Positions 19,594 to 28,310 of a DNA stretch of 43,248 bases are shown here, one piece after another. Source of the DNA: JAICNG01 sp035765135. GTDB lineage: Bacteria > Gemmatimonadota > Gemmatimonadetes > Gemmatimonadales > Gemmatimonadaceae. Where the stretch lies: positions 1-43,248 of the forward strand of contig DASTYE010000024.1 of the NCBI GenBank assembly GCA_035765135.1, in the 5' to 3' direction. The notes under the pieces were generated by a model. The model was not told the origin of the DNA, searched no databases, and saw only the letters and a program-made list of their open reading frames with translations. The translations under genes were made by a program, and so were the position numbers. Each line of letters begins with the position of its first letter. Within the stretch, counting starts at the first letter, position 1.

Positions 19594-21161
19594 GGTCCGA
19601 GGCGCCACAGGGCGAGTGTCGCCAGCTCGCCGCGCAGATCCATCCGCACGCCTTGTAATCGACGTGACAGCCCTTGAAGCCCGCGTGCGTGGTACAGCCA
19701 CGCGACCGGCATCTCGCGGTCGAGCTCACGCTGCACGTCGCGCCAAGTCTCACGCCGCTCCGCGTCGCTTCCGACGTTGCGCGCGCGTTCGAGCAGGTGG
19801 TCGAGCCGCGTGGTGTGAAAGCCCGCATAGTCGAGCGCGCCGCCGGCCAGGCGCGAATCGAACATCGACGAGAGATATGCCAGAGCAAGGTCGCCGGGCA
19901 CGCCGGTGAGGATGGCGTCGAAGCGCTTCTCCAGCGCGCGTGCCTCGGCGAGGAACGCACCCATCTCTCGCTGCCGGATCTCCATGCGCACGCCAATCTG
20001 CGCGAGATCCGCCTGAATGAGCTGCTCGGCCGCGTTGTCGGCACTGCCGACCGTCAGCAGCTCGAAGCGTAGCGGCGTCGTTCCGCGACGGCGTACTCCA
20101 TCCGGGCCGCGAACCCAGCCGGCACTGTCGAGCAGGGCCGCCGCCTGCGCGGTATCACGTCGCGGTGCCCCCGACACGGCGAATGGGTGATCGGGTGATA
20201 CCGGTCCCGCGGCTGGCGTCGCGAATCCCGCCAGGGCAGCCTCGATGATCCGACCGCGGTCGATGGCGAGCGCCACCGCGCGACGCACCCGCGCGTCGTC
20301 GAACGGCGGTCGGTGCGGGTTGAAGACGATCCCGTAGGCGACGAGAACCGGGTAGTCGACGATGCGCAGCGCCGGATCCGCGGCGGCCAACGTCGCCATC
20401 GATGGTGAGATTCCGGCGAGATCGAGCTCGTGGCTCACGAGCCCCGCGAACTTCGTCGACGCCTCATCGACGACCGCGACCACGATGCGCTCGAGTGCCG
20501 GCGGCCCACCTAACGATGCGGCGAACTCGTCGTTTCGCGCGAACGTCCAGCGCTGGCCAGGCCGGCGGTCGACGAAGCGAAAGGGCCCGTTGCCGGTGGG
20601 GCGATCGCCGAACGGCGCGCGGCGCAGATCCGCTCGCGGAACGTGCTCGAGGAGATGCGCCGGCGCGATCGGCTGCTCGCACAGCACGAGCGGGAATTGC
20701 GACTGCGGGCGGTGGAACCGAATGACCACGGTGGAATCATCGGGTGCGTCGACGCGCTGCACGGTCGCCAACTCCGCATACCGCGGTGAGCCCGTGGACG
20801 GATCGGCGACCGCCTCGAGGGTGAATCGCACGTCGCGCGAGGTCGTGGGATGACCGTCATGCCACCGAACGTCGGAGGCGAGACGAAGCTCGAGCGCCCT
20901 CCGGTCGGGCGACCACGACCACGAGCGCGCGAAATACGGAGCCGGCTCGAGCGCGTCGTCGTAGCGGGCGAGCGTGACGAACAGCGCGTAGCGTTGAATC
21001 TGTCTGGCCAGCGGATGGAGGGTGACCAGCGGGTTGGCCGACTCCAGGTCTGCACCCGACGCGATGACCACGGTGTCGGAGCGGCGAGCCGGACCCGTGC
21101 ACGCAAGCGCGCCACAAAGTGCGAGCGCGACGGTTGACGCGCTCCCCCGCACGGACATCAT
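19590..21161 (-). CDS. ABC transporter substrate-binding protein, family 5 (peptide/oligosaccharide type)
   Basis: About 523 residues. A probable signal or lipoprotein leader (SASTVALALCGALAC) is followed by the SBP_bac_5 fold: ESANPLVTLHPLARQIQRY, APYFARSWSWSPDRRALELR, VRWHDGHPTTSRDVRFTLEAV, the NGPFRFV loop, FNPHRPPFDDARVRRAVALA and near the end ELDREMPVAWLYH. These proteins deliver di/oligopeptides, or in some bacteria oligosaccharides, to Dpp-type permeases. The permeases start divergently just 6 bp away. It overlaps the heparinase gene downstream, so ligand and lyase may be linked. ATG at 21161 or 21158. The lipobox is imperfect. Confidence 0.9.
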   Translation of the reverse strand: MMSVRGSASTVALALCGALACTGPARRSDTVVIASGADLESANPLVTLHPLARQIQRYALFVTLARYDDALEPAPYFARSWSWSPDRRALELRLASDVRWHDGHPTTSRDVRFTLEAVADPSTGSPRYAELATVQRVDAPDDSTVVIRFHRPQSQFPLVLCEQPIAPAHLLEHVPRADLRRAPFGDRPTGNGPFRFVDRRPGQRWTFARNDEFAASLGGPPALERIVVAVVDEASTKFAGLVSHELDLAGISPSMATLAAADPALRIVDYPVLVAYGIVFNPHRPPFDDARVRRAVALAIDRGRIIEAALAGFATPAAGPVSPDHPFAVSGAPRRDTAQAAALLDSAGWVRGPDGVRRRGTTPLRFELLTVGSADNAAEQLIQADLAQIGVRMEIRQREMGAFLAEARALEKRFDAILTGVPGDLALAYLSSMFDSRLAGGALDYAGFHTTRLDHLLERARNVGSDAERRETWRDVQRELDREMPVAWLYHARGLQGLSRRLQGVRMDLRGELATLALWRLGP

Positions 21162-21167
21162 CACGCC

Positions 21168-22148
21168 ATGCGCAACGTCATTCGACGGCTCGTGGACGCG
21201 GCCGCGCTCTTCTGGATCGTGCTCACCATCACGTTCCTCCTCGCGCGCGCCGCGCCTGGCGATCCCGCAACGCTGCTCGTCCCTCCCAATGCGAGCGCCG
21301 AGGACCGGGCGCGCCTCCGCGCCGAGCTCGGGCTCGATGCGCCGATGATCGTACAATATGCACGATGGGCCGGTGGCGTGTTCAAGGGCGACCTGGGTGA
21401 GAGCTTCGCGCGCCGAGCCCCCGTGCGTGCGGTGCTGGCCGAGGCGATCCCCGTCTCGGTGGGACTCGGCGCGGCGTCGCTCGCGCTCACCTTCATCGTT
21501 GGCGTCGCGCTCGGGATGTACCAGGCGACGCGACGCGGCACACTCTCCGATCGCGCGCTCACGGTCGCGACGACCACCGTATACGCGGCGCCGAGCTTCT
21601 GGCTCGCGCTTGCGCTGATCGCCACGTTCACCTACGGCGCGGCGCGGTGGGGCTTCCCCGCATGGCTCCGATTGCCCGCGTTCGGCATGCGCGACCCGGC
21701 CTCGGAGGCGACCGGATTCGGTGCGCTCGCCGATCTCGCGCGGCACGCGATCCTGCCCGTCTTCACGCTCGCCGCGATTGGCGCCGCGGGCATTGCGCGC
21801 TACTCGCGCACGATCGCGGCGGATTTGCTCTCACAGGACTTCGTGCGCACCGCGCGCGCAAAGGGCGTGACGCGCGGGCGTGTGTACGGAAGGCATGTGC
21901 TCGCGAATGCGTGGCCGCCGCTCGTGGTGCTGTTCGCGCTCGCGCTTCCCGGGTTGCTCGCGGGATCCGTCTTCGTCGAAGGCGTCTTCGCGTGGCCCGG
22001 CATGGGGCGTGTCACGCTCGCGGCCGTGTCGGCCCGGGATTATCCGGTGATTCTCGGCGCCACGGGCGTGTATGCCGCGGCAGTCATCCTCGCGAATCTC
22101 GCCGCCGACCTCGCCCTCCCCTTCCTCGATCCGAGGCGCCGCACGTGA
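21168..22148 (+). CDS. ABC transporter permease, DppB/OppB type
   Basis: A 326-residue inner-membrane permease. The N-terminus has basic residues then LFWIVLTITFLLARAAPGDPA, the DppB signature. It continues with GLDAPMIVQYARWAGGVFKGDLGESF, about six transmembrane helices, and an EAA-type loop (DFVRTARAKGV) that docks the ATPase. It pairs with the next permease (GTG overlap) and presumably with the divergent binding protein. No ATPase gene is in the window, so a shared or distant DppDF-type ATPase is needed. The start codon lies 6 bp from that of the binding protein. Confidence 0.94.
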   Translation: MRNVIRRLVDAAALFWIVLTITFLLARAAPGDPATLLVPPNASAEDRARLRAELGLDAPMIVQYARWAGGVFKGDLGESFARRAPVRAVLAEAIPVSVGLGAASLALTFIVGVALGMYQATRRGTLSDRALTVATTTVYAAPSFWLALALIATFTYGAARWGFPAWLRLPAFGMRDPASEATGFGALADLARHAILPVFTLAAIGAAGIARYSRTIAADLLSQDFVRTARAKGVTRGRVYGRHVLANAWPPLVVLFALALPGLLAGSVFVEGVFAWPGMGRVTLAAVSARDYPVILGATGVYAAAVILANLAADLALPFLDPRRRT

Positions 22149-23002
22149 CGGCGCGCGTCAGTCGCGATGTCGCCGTCCCACTGATCGCGCTCGCTGCGCT
22201 CGCGTTGGCCGCGATTGCGATACCGATGCTCGCCGCGGACGATCCGCGCGCCATGGGCGATGTCGTCGCGCAGCGCTTCCTCCCGCCGTTCGCTGTCGAT
22301 CGGCAAGGTGACCTCCACCTGCTCGGCACCGATCGCTTCGGACGGGACATCCTGGCACGCACGATGCTCGCGGCTCGCATCTCCCTCGTGATCGGTGTCC
22401 TCGGCTCACTCCTCGCCGGCGCGGTGGGCATCTTCCTCGGCGCGATCGCGGCGTGGCGCGGCGGCATCGTCGACCGGCTCCTCATGGGAGCGGCGGATGC
22501 ACTTCTCGCCATCCCGCGCCTGATCCTGCTTCTGGTCTGCGCTGCGCTCTGGCGACCTGGAACCCTGACCGTCGTGGCGGTGCTCGCGGCGACGGGATGG
22601 ATGGCGGTCGCGCGACTCGTTCGCGCAGAGGTGCTCGGCATCCGGGCCAGACCGTTCGTCGAGGCGGCCTCCGCGCTCGGCGCCACGCCACCCCGCATTC
22701 TCTGGCGTCACGTGCTGCCTAACGCGCTCGGGTCCGCCATCGTCGCCATGACGCTGGGCGTGGGCGGGGCGATCCTGCTCGAGAGCGGTCTCTCCTTCCT
22801 CGGCCTCGGCGTTCAACCGCCGCAGCCCAGCTGGGGGAACATGATCGCGGATGGGCGGGATGCCATCGTGATCGCGCCATGGGTCGCTCTGGCGCCGGGT
22901 CTCGCGCTCATCGCGACGGTCGTCGCTTCGACCTTTCTCGGTGACGCGCTCCGCGACCGCCTCGCGGGCGAAGGCGTGAGCACGCTGCGCGATCGCGCCT
23001 AA
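22145..23002 (+). CDS. ABC transporter permease, DppC/OppC type
   Basis: A 285-residue inner-membrane permease. One N-terminal helix is followed by HLLGTDRFGRDILARTMLAAR, the DppC hallmark, then five more helices and the EAA loop PFVEAASALGATPPRILWRHVLPN, and near the end LSFLGLGVQPPQPSWGNMI. The GTG at 22145 overlaps the DppB stop (GTGA) and fits the expected N-terminus; the longer frame upstream is out of phase with dppB. Its TAA stop overlaps the convergent GH38 stop, both inside a GCCTAAC motif (22997-23003). Confidence 0.94.
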   Translation: MTARVSRDVAVPLIALAALALAAIAIPMLAADDPRAMGDVVAQRFLPPFAVDRQGDLHLLGTDRFGRDILARTMLAARISLVIGVLGSLLAGAVGIFLGAIAAWRGGIVDRLLMGAADALLAIPRLILLLVCAALWRPGTLTVVAVLAATGWMAVARLVRAEVLGIRARPFVEAASALGATPPRILWRHVLPNALGSAIVAMTLGVGGAILLESGLSFLGLGVQPPQPSWGNMIADGRDAIVIAPWVALAPGLALIATVVASTFLGDALRDRLAGEGVSTLRDRA

Positions 23003-25671
23003 CGCACGAGCACGGTCACAACTTCGGCGGGAGCGACGCTCACCTCGACGCGCCCGTTTCGGACCGCCAGCCCATCCCCTGGCCGCTCGTCCAGCCGGGA
23101 GCTGCGCGCCTCTCGCACCGGCCAGCCACAGCGCCACACTCCGGCAACGGTTCGCGAGCTGACGTTCACGCATCGCAGCACGGTCCACTCCCCGTCCTCG
23201 CTCGTCTTGCACGCGAGAAATCGCAGCCCCTCGCCGTCGAGCGACACTCCAACCACTCGCTTGAGGGTGTCTGTCGCCGACCGGAGCGTCGTACCCGTCA
23301 TCGGGAGCAGTACATCGTCGGCCGCGCGCTCCACGGCGAGCACCGCGTCATCGCGCACGGCGCTGTGCGTAAGGACCCCGAATCGGGCGCGAAATGGGCC
23401 GAGCATCTGGGCCCGTGGCGTCGGCGTTGGCCAGCCCGCATGTCCAGGGCGTTCCGGGAGGTCAATGCGGGAGAGCTCGCCGACGCATCGCAGAACCGTA
23501 ACGGCGACAGCGCCGTCGGGCATCGCCTCGTATTCTCCCAGTCCGTCGGAGATCACTGACATCCCGTGCGTATCGCCGAGCCGGCAGACCCATCGTCCGA
23601 GTGGGGCTGTCGGCGGAATGACTTCCATTGCCTCCGTGCCGTTCGGCTGCGCGCGCGTTTCGCGCATCACGGGCCCGAACATCGCGTCGGCCAGCGTCGC
23701 TCCACCACGAATGCCCGTCGCGAACACGATCCGCAGGCGGTGGTCGCGAGCCCGGTTCACGCCGCGAACGCCGATCTTCACGATAGGTGATTCCGCGTCG
23801 ACCGTCAGGATGACGTCGACATTGCTCGTGACGACCGCCTGCGATCGACCGTGCCGGCTCGATGACGCGGGCACGTCCAGCGCAAAGCGGAGGCGGATCG
23901 ACCCGCGCAAAGGGCAATCGAGTATCGACCGCGAGCCCAGGAAGCGGGCCGGGCTAATCGGTTCCCCGATGGGTGAGTGCGTGTACAAGTCGCCTGCGTC
24001 CCCAATGTCCTCGAAACGAAGCAAGGGACCGTGCTCGCGGCCGGTCGCCACATCCGTCACCCTCACGTCGCCGCGGTCGTCGATCGCGAGGCGGATGACG
24101 CCGTTGTCGAGCGACTCGTCGGTCGCCCGCACGACAGCTGTCGGGACGGATGGGAATCGGGCCTCCCCGCCTCGAAACGCATTATCGAGTGGGAGCGGCA
24201 CGAGTCCGTAGCCGGGCAGCTCTACCCAGGCAAGGCACCGCAGGACCTCGACGCGGTCGTTGTCGGGGTAATGGCGCGGCGACTCGATGCGATCCGAGCG
24301 AACCGTTCTGTCGATGACCTCCCACAGCACGCCATCGAGCATCAGGGGCTCGAGCGAGCGCTCGTGAGGCATCACGCCCGCCGATCCAGGTCCCACCGGC
24401 TCGTGATCGAGAAATCGTATGACATCGATCTCGGCGACGCCGGCGCGCGATCGCGCCGAAGGATTGCGCAGGATGAGCTGCGGCTGCCACCTGTCGGACG
24501 CAGTTCGGGCGCTCGCCGGATCATGCCCGACGAGGTCGAGGATGGAGTCGGCGACGATGCCGCGTGCCTCGACCTCGGCGGCCTCAAAGCGTGCGTCGGC
24601 GGCCTTCGCGACGTCATCACCGGAACACCCGCACAGGGTGTCGTGCGGATGACATTCGAGCAGAGTGCGCCACGCCGAGCGAACAAGCGGCGCCCGGTCT
24701 CGCCCGCCTCGCGCGGCGGCGATCGCCGACCACGGCTCCGCCTCACGAGTGAGCAGGCGCTCCACACGTGCGTTGCGCCGCTTCTGGTAGGTACGCGAGG
24801 ACCAGGTGCCCGGCACGGTCCAGGTGTAGCCGGGCGAATAACGCAGCTCGCCCTGGATCTCGGGCAGGGCCGCTGTCTTCGCCGCGGCGTCGACAAAGGA
24901 GCTCGCAAACGCCGACAACGAGCTCGCCCGGACGCGCTCAGGCTCCGCTACCAGCGCGAGGACCCCGAGCGCCTGCTCGAGCCCCGCCTGACGAGCGTGG
25001 TGATCGGCTCCGTTGAGCACCAGGAGCACGTTCGTCCGCGCGCGAGACGTCAGTACGTTGCGGAGCCCACGCCACCGCGCGCGTGCCTGCGCCTCATTCG
25101 TGGGAAGGTTGGCGCCGTACTCGTACCCGGCAGGAGGTAGGTGATGGACCAGGACAGATGCGCCGTCGAGAGCGCGCCAGCGAAACGCATCGCCCGACGG
25201 CCAGGCAACGCCGCCGAGCCCCCGCCAGAGGATGATCAAGGGAAAACCGAATCCGGCCGCCAGCGTGGGGAGATCGGCGGGGTGGCCAAAGGAGTCCGGG
25301 CAATACAGGACCCGCGGGGGAACACCGCCCCGCGCACGCACGGTGCGAATGCCGAGGAGGAGGTTTCGCGCGAGCGCCTCACCCGAGGCGATCAGCTCAT
25401 CGGCGAGCACGAACCAGGGGCCCGCTTCGAGCGCGCCGCGCGCCAGCATCTCGCGCAGATCGCCTTCTCGATCGGGGCGAACGGCGAGATAGTCCTGCAG
25501 CAGCACCGCCTGCCCGTCGAGCAGGAACGGACCGTCGGGTCGCGGCTCGTCGAGCAGCTCGTCAATCAGCTCGACGAGCCGCTGGCGAAATCGAGCGAAC
25601 GGCAGGTACCACTCGCGGTCCCAGTGCGTATGAGAAACCACGTGCACATCGAATGGACCGGAGGCGCTCAT
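22999..25671 (-). CDS. GH38 alpha-mannosidase (mannosylglycerate hydrolase-like)
   Basis: An 890-residue retaining alpha-mannosidase with a zinc site. The N-terminal HTHWDREWYLPF gives ligands H16 and D18; YCPDSFGHPADLP contains nucleophile D126; a further zinc His lies in ECHPHDTLCGC. The middle three-helix region (YSPGYTWTVPGTWSSRTYQKRRNA) and a large C-terminal beta domain follow the GH38 order; MngB-type bacterial enzymes are similar in length. No signal peptide, so intracellular trimming of imported oligosaccharides or mannosyl conjugates is likely. Start ATG 25671, after a terminator for the upstream gene, so it has its own promoter or reads through. Convergent with the permeases. Confidence 0.93.
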   Translation of the reverse strand: MSASGPFDVHVVSHTHWDREWYLPFARFRQRLVELIDELLDEPRPDGPFLLDGQAVLLQDYLAVRPDREGDLREMLARGALEAGPWFVLADELIASGEALARNLLLGIRTVRARGGVPPRVLYCPDSFGHPADLPTLAAGFGFPLIILWRGLGGVAWPSGDAFRWRALDGASVLVHHLPPAGYEYGANLPTNEAQARARWRGLRNVLTSRARTNVLLVLNGADHHARQAGLEQALGVLALVAEPERVRASSLSAFASSFVDAAAKTAALPEIQGELRYSPGYTWTVPGTWSSRTYQKRRNARVERLLTREAEPWSAIAAARGGRDRAPLVRSAWRTLLECHPHDTLCGCSGDDVAKAADARFEAAEVEARGIVADSILDLVGHDPASARTASDRWQPQLILRNPSARSRAGVAEIDVIRFLDHEPVGPGSAGVMPHERSLEPLMLDGVLWEVIDRTVRSDRIESPRHYPDNDRVEVLRCLAWVELPGYGLVPLPLDNAFRGGEARFPSVPTAVVRATDESLDNGVIRLAIDDRGDVRVTDVATGREHGPLLRFEDIGDAGDLYTHSPIGEPISPARFLGSRSILDCPLRGSIRLRFALDVPASSSRHGRSQAVVTSNVDVILTVDAESPIVKIGVRGVNRARDHRLRIVFATGIRGGATLADAMFGPVMRETRAQPNGTEAMEVIPPTAPLGRWVCRLGDTHGMSVISDGLGEYEAMPDGAVAVTVLRCVGELSRIDLPERPGHAGWPTPTPRAQMLGPFRARFGVLTHSAVRDDAVLAVERAADDVLLPMTGTTLRSATDTLKRVVGVSLDGEGLRFLACKTSEDGEWTVLRCVNVSSRTVAGVWRCGWPVREARSSRLDERPGDGLAVRNGRVEVSVAPAEVVTVLVR

Positions 25672-25686
25672 GAGCGAGGAGAATGG

Positions 25687-25719
25687 ACAAAAAAAGGGCG
25701 GCCGATGTCGGCCGCCCTT
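25687..25719 (-). terminator. Rho-independent terminator of the small membrane protein gene
   Basis: On the minus strand a 12-bp perfect stem (arms 25708-25719 and 25694-25705) with a tight loop, containing GGGCGGCCGA, is followed by a run of seven U. It begins 16 nt after the stop at 25735, directly before the GH38 start. Confidence 0.92.
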
Positions 25720-25734
25720 GTGCATTCGTCTGCG

Positions 25735-25884
25735 TCAGACCACCGGTCTCCGGCCCGTCACGAGACGGTAGACGATCACGACGAGCGCGATCACCAGGAG
25801 AATGTGGATGATGCTGCCGACGTTGGCCACGAAGGCACCGAGGAGCCAAAGAATGAGCAGGATGATGGCGATCGTCCAGAGCAT
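25735..25884 (-). CDS. Small hydrophobic membrane protein, lmo0937/DUF5670 type
   Basis: A 49-residue protein almost wholly composed of two hydrophobic stretches: MLWTIAIILLILWLLGAFV and IHILLVIALVVIVYRLVTG, ending RRPVV. This matches the lmo0937-family pattern of tiny membrane proteins with a central GS(I/T)IH turn, often stress-induced; function is not known. ATG 25884 is preceded by CAGGGGG about 8 nt upstream. The open frame extends upstream but that part is not membrane-like. It has its own strong terminator. Confidence 0.85.
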   Translation of the reverse strand: MLWTIAIILLILWLLGAFVANVGSIIHILLVIALVVIVYRLVTGRRPVV

Positions 25885-25960
25885 GGCGTGCCCCCTGAGG
25901 AAAGTTGTGTCCTGTGCCGCGCGCCGGTCGTAAGAGCAACAGGCATGCCCAGCGTGGTCG

Positions 25961-26521
25961 TCATCCCGCGCCAAATAATTCGGTCTGCGGCGCGCCTCCG
26001 GCACGTGATGGTGGATACGTCACCTGGCCGTTCGAGACCCGGGCGAAGTCGGTGAGGGCGTGGGGGCTCGTCGATGCATCGAGGACGTGACGAACCTCAC
26101 AACCCCGGGCCACGAGTGCGTCGGAGATCAGCGAGCGGTGGCACCTCCAGGGAACCGCTTCCGCGCACATGATGGTCGTTGGGCACTGCGCCGCCGTGGC
26201 GATGAGACCTTCGATGGCGTCGCGGAACATCGGAGTCGACATGTGGTCGGCGTACGCGCGGAAGCTCTCGTTCCGCCAGGCGGCATTCGGAGAATCCGGG
26301 CGTGGACGACGGCGCCCGCCGAGGTCGGGCGCGTGCGCGTAGGCGATGCCGTTCGACGCGAGCGACGCCGCCAGGGCGTCACGATCGAAGTGTGGGAACC
26401 GTCGAGACGCGGGGAACGCGCGCACATCGACCAGTGCCCGAATTCCCTCGCGCCGGAGGAGTGCGAGAAAATCCTCGATCGATCGCGTCGAATGTCCGAT
26501 CGTGTAAACGACGCCCGTCAC
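25961..26521 (-). CDS. DUF488 family protein
   Basis: A 186-residue protein with the DUF488 hallmarks: VVYTIGHSTRSIEDFLALL, LVDVRAFPASRRFPHFD, and CAEAVPWRCHRSLISDAL near residue 118-135, where a conserved Cys and an RCHR cluster suggest a metal or nucleotide site. Biochemical function of the family is not established. Its ATG overlaps the stop of the upstream zinc-ribbon gene (ATGA). No signal peptide. Confidence 0.92.
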   Translation of the reverse strand: MTGVVYTIGHSTRSIEDFLALLRREGIRALVDVRAFPASRRFPHFDRDALAASLASNGIAYAHAPDLGGRRRPRPDSPNAAWRNESFRAYADHMSTPMFRDAIEGLIATAAQCPTTIMCAEAVPWRCHRSLISDALVARGCEVRHVLDASTSPHALTDFARVSNGQVTYPPSRAGGAPQTELFGAG

Positions 26522-27084
26522 TCCGCCAGATCTCTCGTGCGCTCCGTGGTCCGCTCGACTTTACGCTCGACGGGCCGCTCGCGTTCGTCTCTCGTCCGCG
26601 CATGGTGCTCCGCGAGGTGATGCGCCGATTGCCGTCCGAGCAGAATGCGCGTCGCACGAACATCGTGACCGACGTCGATCAAGAGGATCGCGAGATCTCC
26701 ACTCGCCCAGAGCAGGCCAGCCAGGACGATCAGCCGGCTTCCCTCGGCGAGGAGCGTCGGGATCGCGGCGCGGCCCTGCATCGTTATGCCCGTCACCGCT
26801 TCCGCGATGAGGAGCAGCACGAGGATGAGCGCCATCAAGCGGAAGAGCTTCGCCACGTAGCGGAGGCCTACGTACGGCTCCAGATCGGCCGCGCGCACGT
26901 GCATCACCGTCTCCGCTCCGGGACGCCGGTGGTCGGCGCCATCGCCAGCGGCGTCCGCCGGACCGAGCGGAGGGGCCCCACAGTGCTGGCAGGCGGTGGA
27001 CAGATCCGGGCGCGGCTTGCCGCAGGCCGGACACTGCCCTGCGGCCGCCGCGGCCATGTCATGCGCTTCACGTGTGGATGTCAT
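26518..27084 (-). CDS. Zinc-ribbon membrane protein of unknown function
   Basis: A 188-residue protein. The N-terminal zinc ribbon has CPACGKPRPDLSTACQHCG (two CxxC pairs, residues ~18-36). One or two hydrophobic helices follow (LFRLMALILVLLLIAEAV and LIVLAGLLWASGDLAILLI), and the tail is highly charged (RDERERPVERKVERTTERTR). Probably a cytoplasm-facing ribbon tethered to the inner membrane; I do not recognise the family. ATG 27084 has AGGAGA about 7 nt upstream and overlaps the peptidase stop (TGATG), so the three genes from 28256 to 25961 form an operon. Confidence 0.75.
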   Translation of the reverse strand: MTSTREAHDMAAAAAGQCPACGKPRPDLSTACQHCGAPPLGPADAAGDGADHRRPGAETVMHVRAADLEPYVGLRYVAKLFRLMALILVLLLIAEAVTGITMQGRAAIPTLLAEGSRLIVLAGLLWASGDLAILLIDVGHDVRATRILLGRQSAHHLAEHHARTRDERERPVERKVERTTERTRDLAE

Positions 27085-28256
27085 CAGCTGTCTCCTGTGC
27101 CGATCCATCGGGCGCGAAAGCCCCGAGTATCGATGTGCGTGAATGGCCCGTGGCCGGGTGCTGCCGGATACACGCCGGCGCCGCCGACGAGTCGCGGATG
27201 GTTGCGTTCGACGCGGTCGACAGCGTCCTGAATCACACGGGCGTCGCCAATGTTCACGCGACCATCGCCGTTCAGGTCGTCCATGCTGCCGTTGCCGTCG
27301 TTGTCGATGTAGATGTCTGCCGCGTCGCCGTACATGTGACGGCTCAGCGACGCCCGCCCCCGCGGGTCGCCGCCCGAGCGATTGTACATCGGGGTGCGAA
27401 AGCCGCTCAGCACCTTCACGCCCTCCGTGCGAATCCCCAGCGTGCGAAGCTCCGCCAGCACCAGCTCCAGCTTGTCGAGAAGCCGCGTCTCGAGCACGAG
27501 ATATTTCGGCCAGACGTCGAACTGGTTCTTGGTGAGAAAATCCCCGAGCCGAAAGTGCTCGCTCACGGGCGTGTTCCGATTCTCGAGTGTCACCTCGATG
27601 AAGCCGCGCGGCGGCGCATAACGAGCCCGCTTTCTCGACCGCTCGCTCGGCCAGCTGCCGAGGTAGTACAGCCCGATGCGCCCGCGCTGCTTCGCGCTGA
27701 AGGGAGTGAGCGTGATGACGTTGAAGTCGGTGAGCGGGCGGATCGCATCGCCAATCCTGACCGCCACGCGCCACATCCCCGGCGCTTCGGGCGCCGGGAT
27801 CACCACCGAATCCGCCGTCGCCGTGTCGATGATCTCGCCCGCCGAGTAGTGGACAGAGGTGCCCGGTGGCAGGGAGTCGGCGCCCAGCGGTGCGCCGGAC
27901 TCTCGGAACTGCACGCGCAGACGGCCACTCTCGCCGCGCAATGGGAGAAGCGCGGTCAAGGCGGCATCGGTGAGGTAAGCCGCGGTCGGCGCGTCGGCGC
28001 TCGTGAGCCCGCTCGTGATCGCCGCCGTGACGCGCGTGGGCGCGGCCGGATCACCCGTCCGTGCGGACGCGGTCGCGACGGACCATGTCCACCCAACGAC
28101 GAACGTGAGCAGCAGGGCCGCGCCCGCGATGTCGAAGACGCGCTCGGCACGCGGGGAGACTCCAGCCCGGTGCCAGCGACTCGCCGGGGCGGCCGGCAGG
28201 TGCAGCGCGACCTCCAGGTGATCGAGGATGCGATGGGCCGCGCCCGTTGACCTCAT
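27084..28256 (-). CDS. M15-type (LAS superfamily) peptidase with embedded dockerin-like calcium loop
   Basis: A 390-residue protein with an N-terminal membrane anchor (~43-62), a beta-rich middle (~95-190), and a C-terminal peptidase M15/DUF882-like domain. Zinc motif HxxGxAxD is HMYGDAAD (H307, D314), and a second metal His lies in PFTHIDTRG (H374). SGFRTPMYN precedes the first motif, as in D,D-carboxypeptidases and L,D-peptidases of peptidoglycan. Between the two metal motifs is an acidic insert, DNDGNGSMDDLNGDGRVNIGD (start ~318), whose second half is a dockerin-type EF-hand loop. It faces the periplasm. ATG 28256 is chosen; an earlier in-frame ATG (28337) would overlap the divergent DedA gene. 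Confidence 0.82.
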   Translation of the reverse strand: MRSTGAAHRILDHLEVALHLPAAPASRWHRAGVSPRAERVFDIAGAALLLTFVVGWTWSVATASARTGDPAAPTRVTAAITSGLTSADAPTAAYLTDAALTALLPLRGESGRLRVQFRESGAPLGADSLPPGTSVHYSAGEIIDTATADSVVIPAPEAPGMWRVAVRIGDAIRPLTDFNVITLTPFSAKQRGRIGLYYLGSWPSERSRKRARYAPPRGFIEVTLENRNTPVSEHFRLGDFLTKNQFDVWPKYLVLETRLLDKLELVLAELRTLGIRTEGVKVLSGFRTPMYNRSGGDPRGRASLSRHMYGDAADIYIDNDGNGSMDDLNGDGRVNIGDARVIQDAVDRVERNHPRLVGGAGVYPAAPGHGPFTHIDTRGFRARWIGTGDS

Positions 28257-28310
28257 CGCCGCGTCCGTGGATGTTGAAGGACTGGAGTCTGCTCTCGCAC
28301 ACGGAACTGC

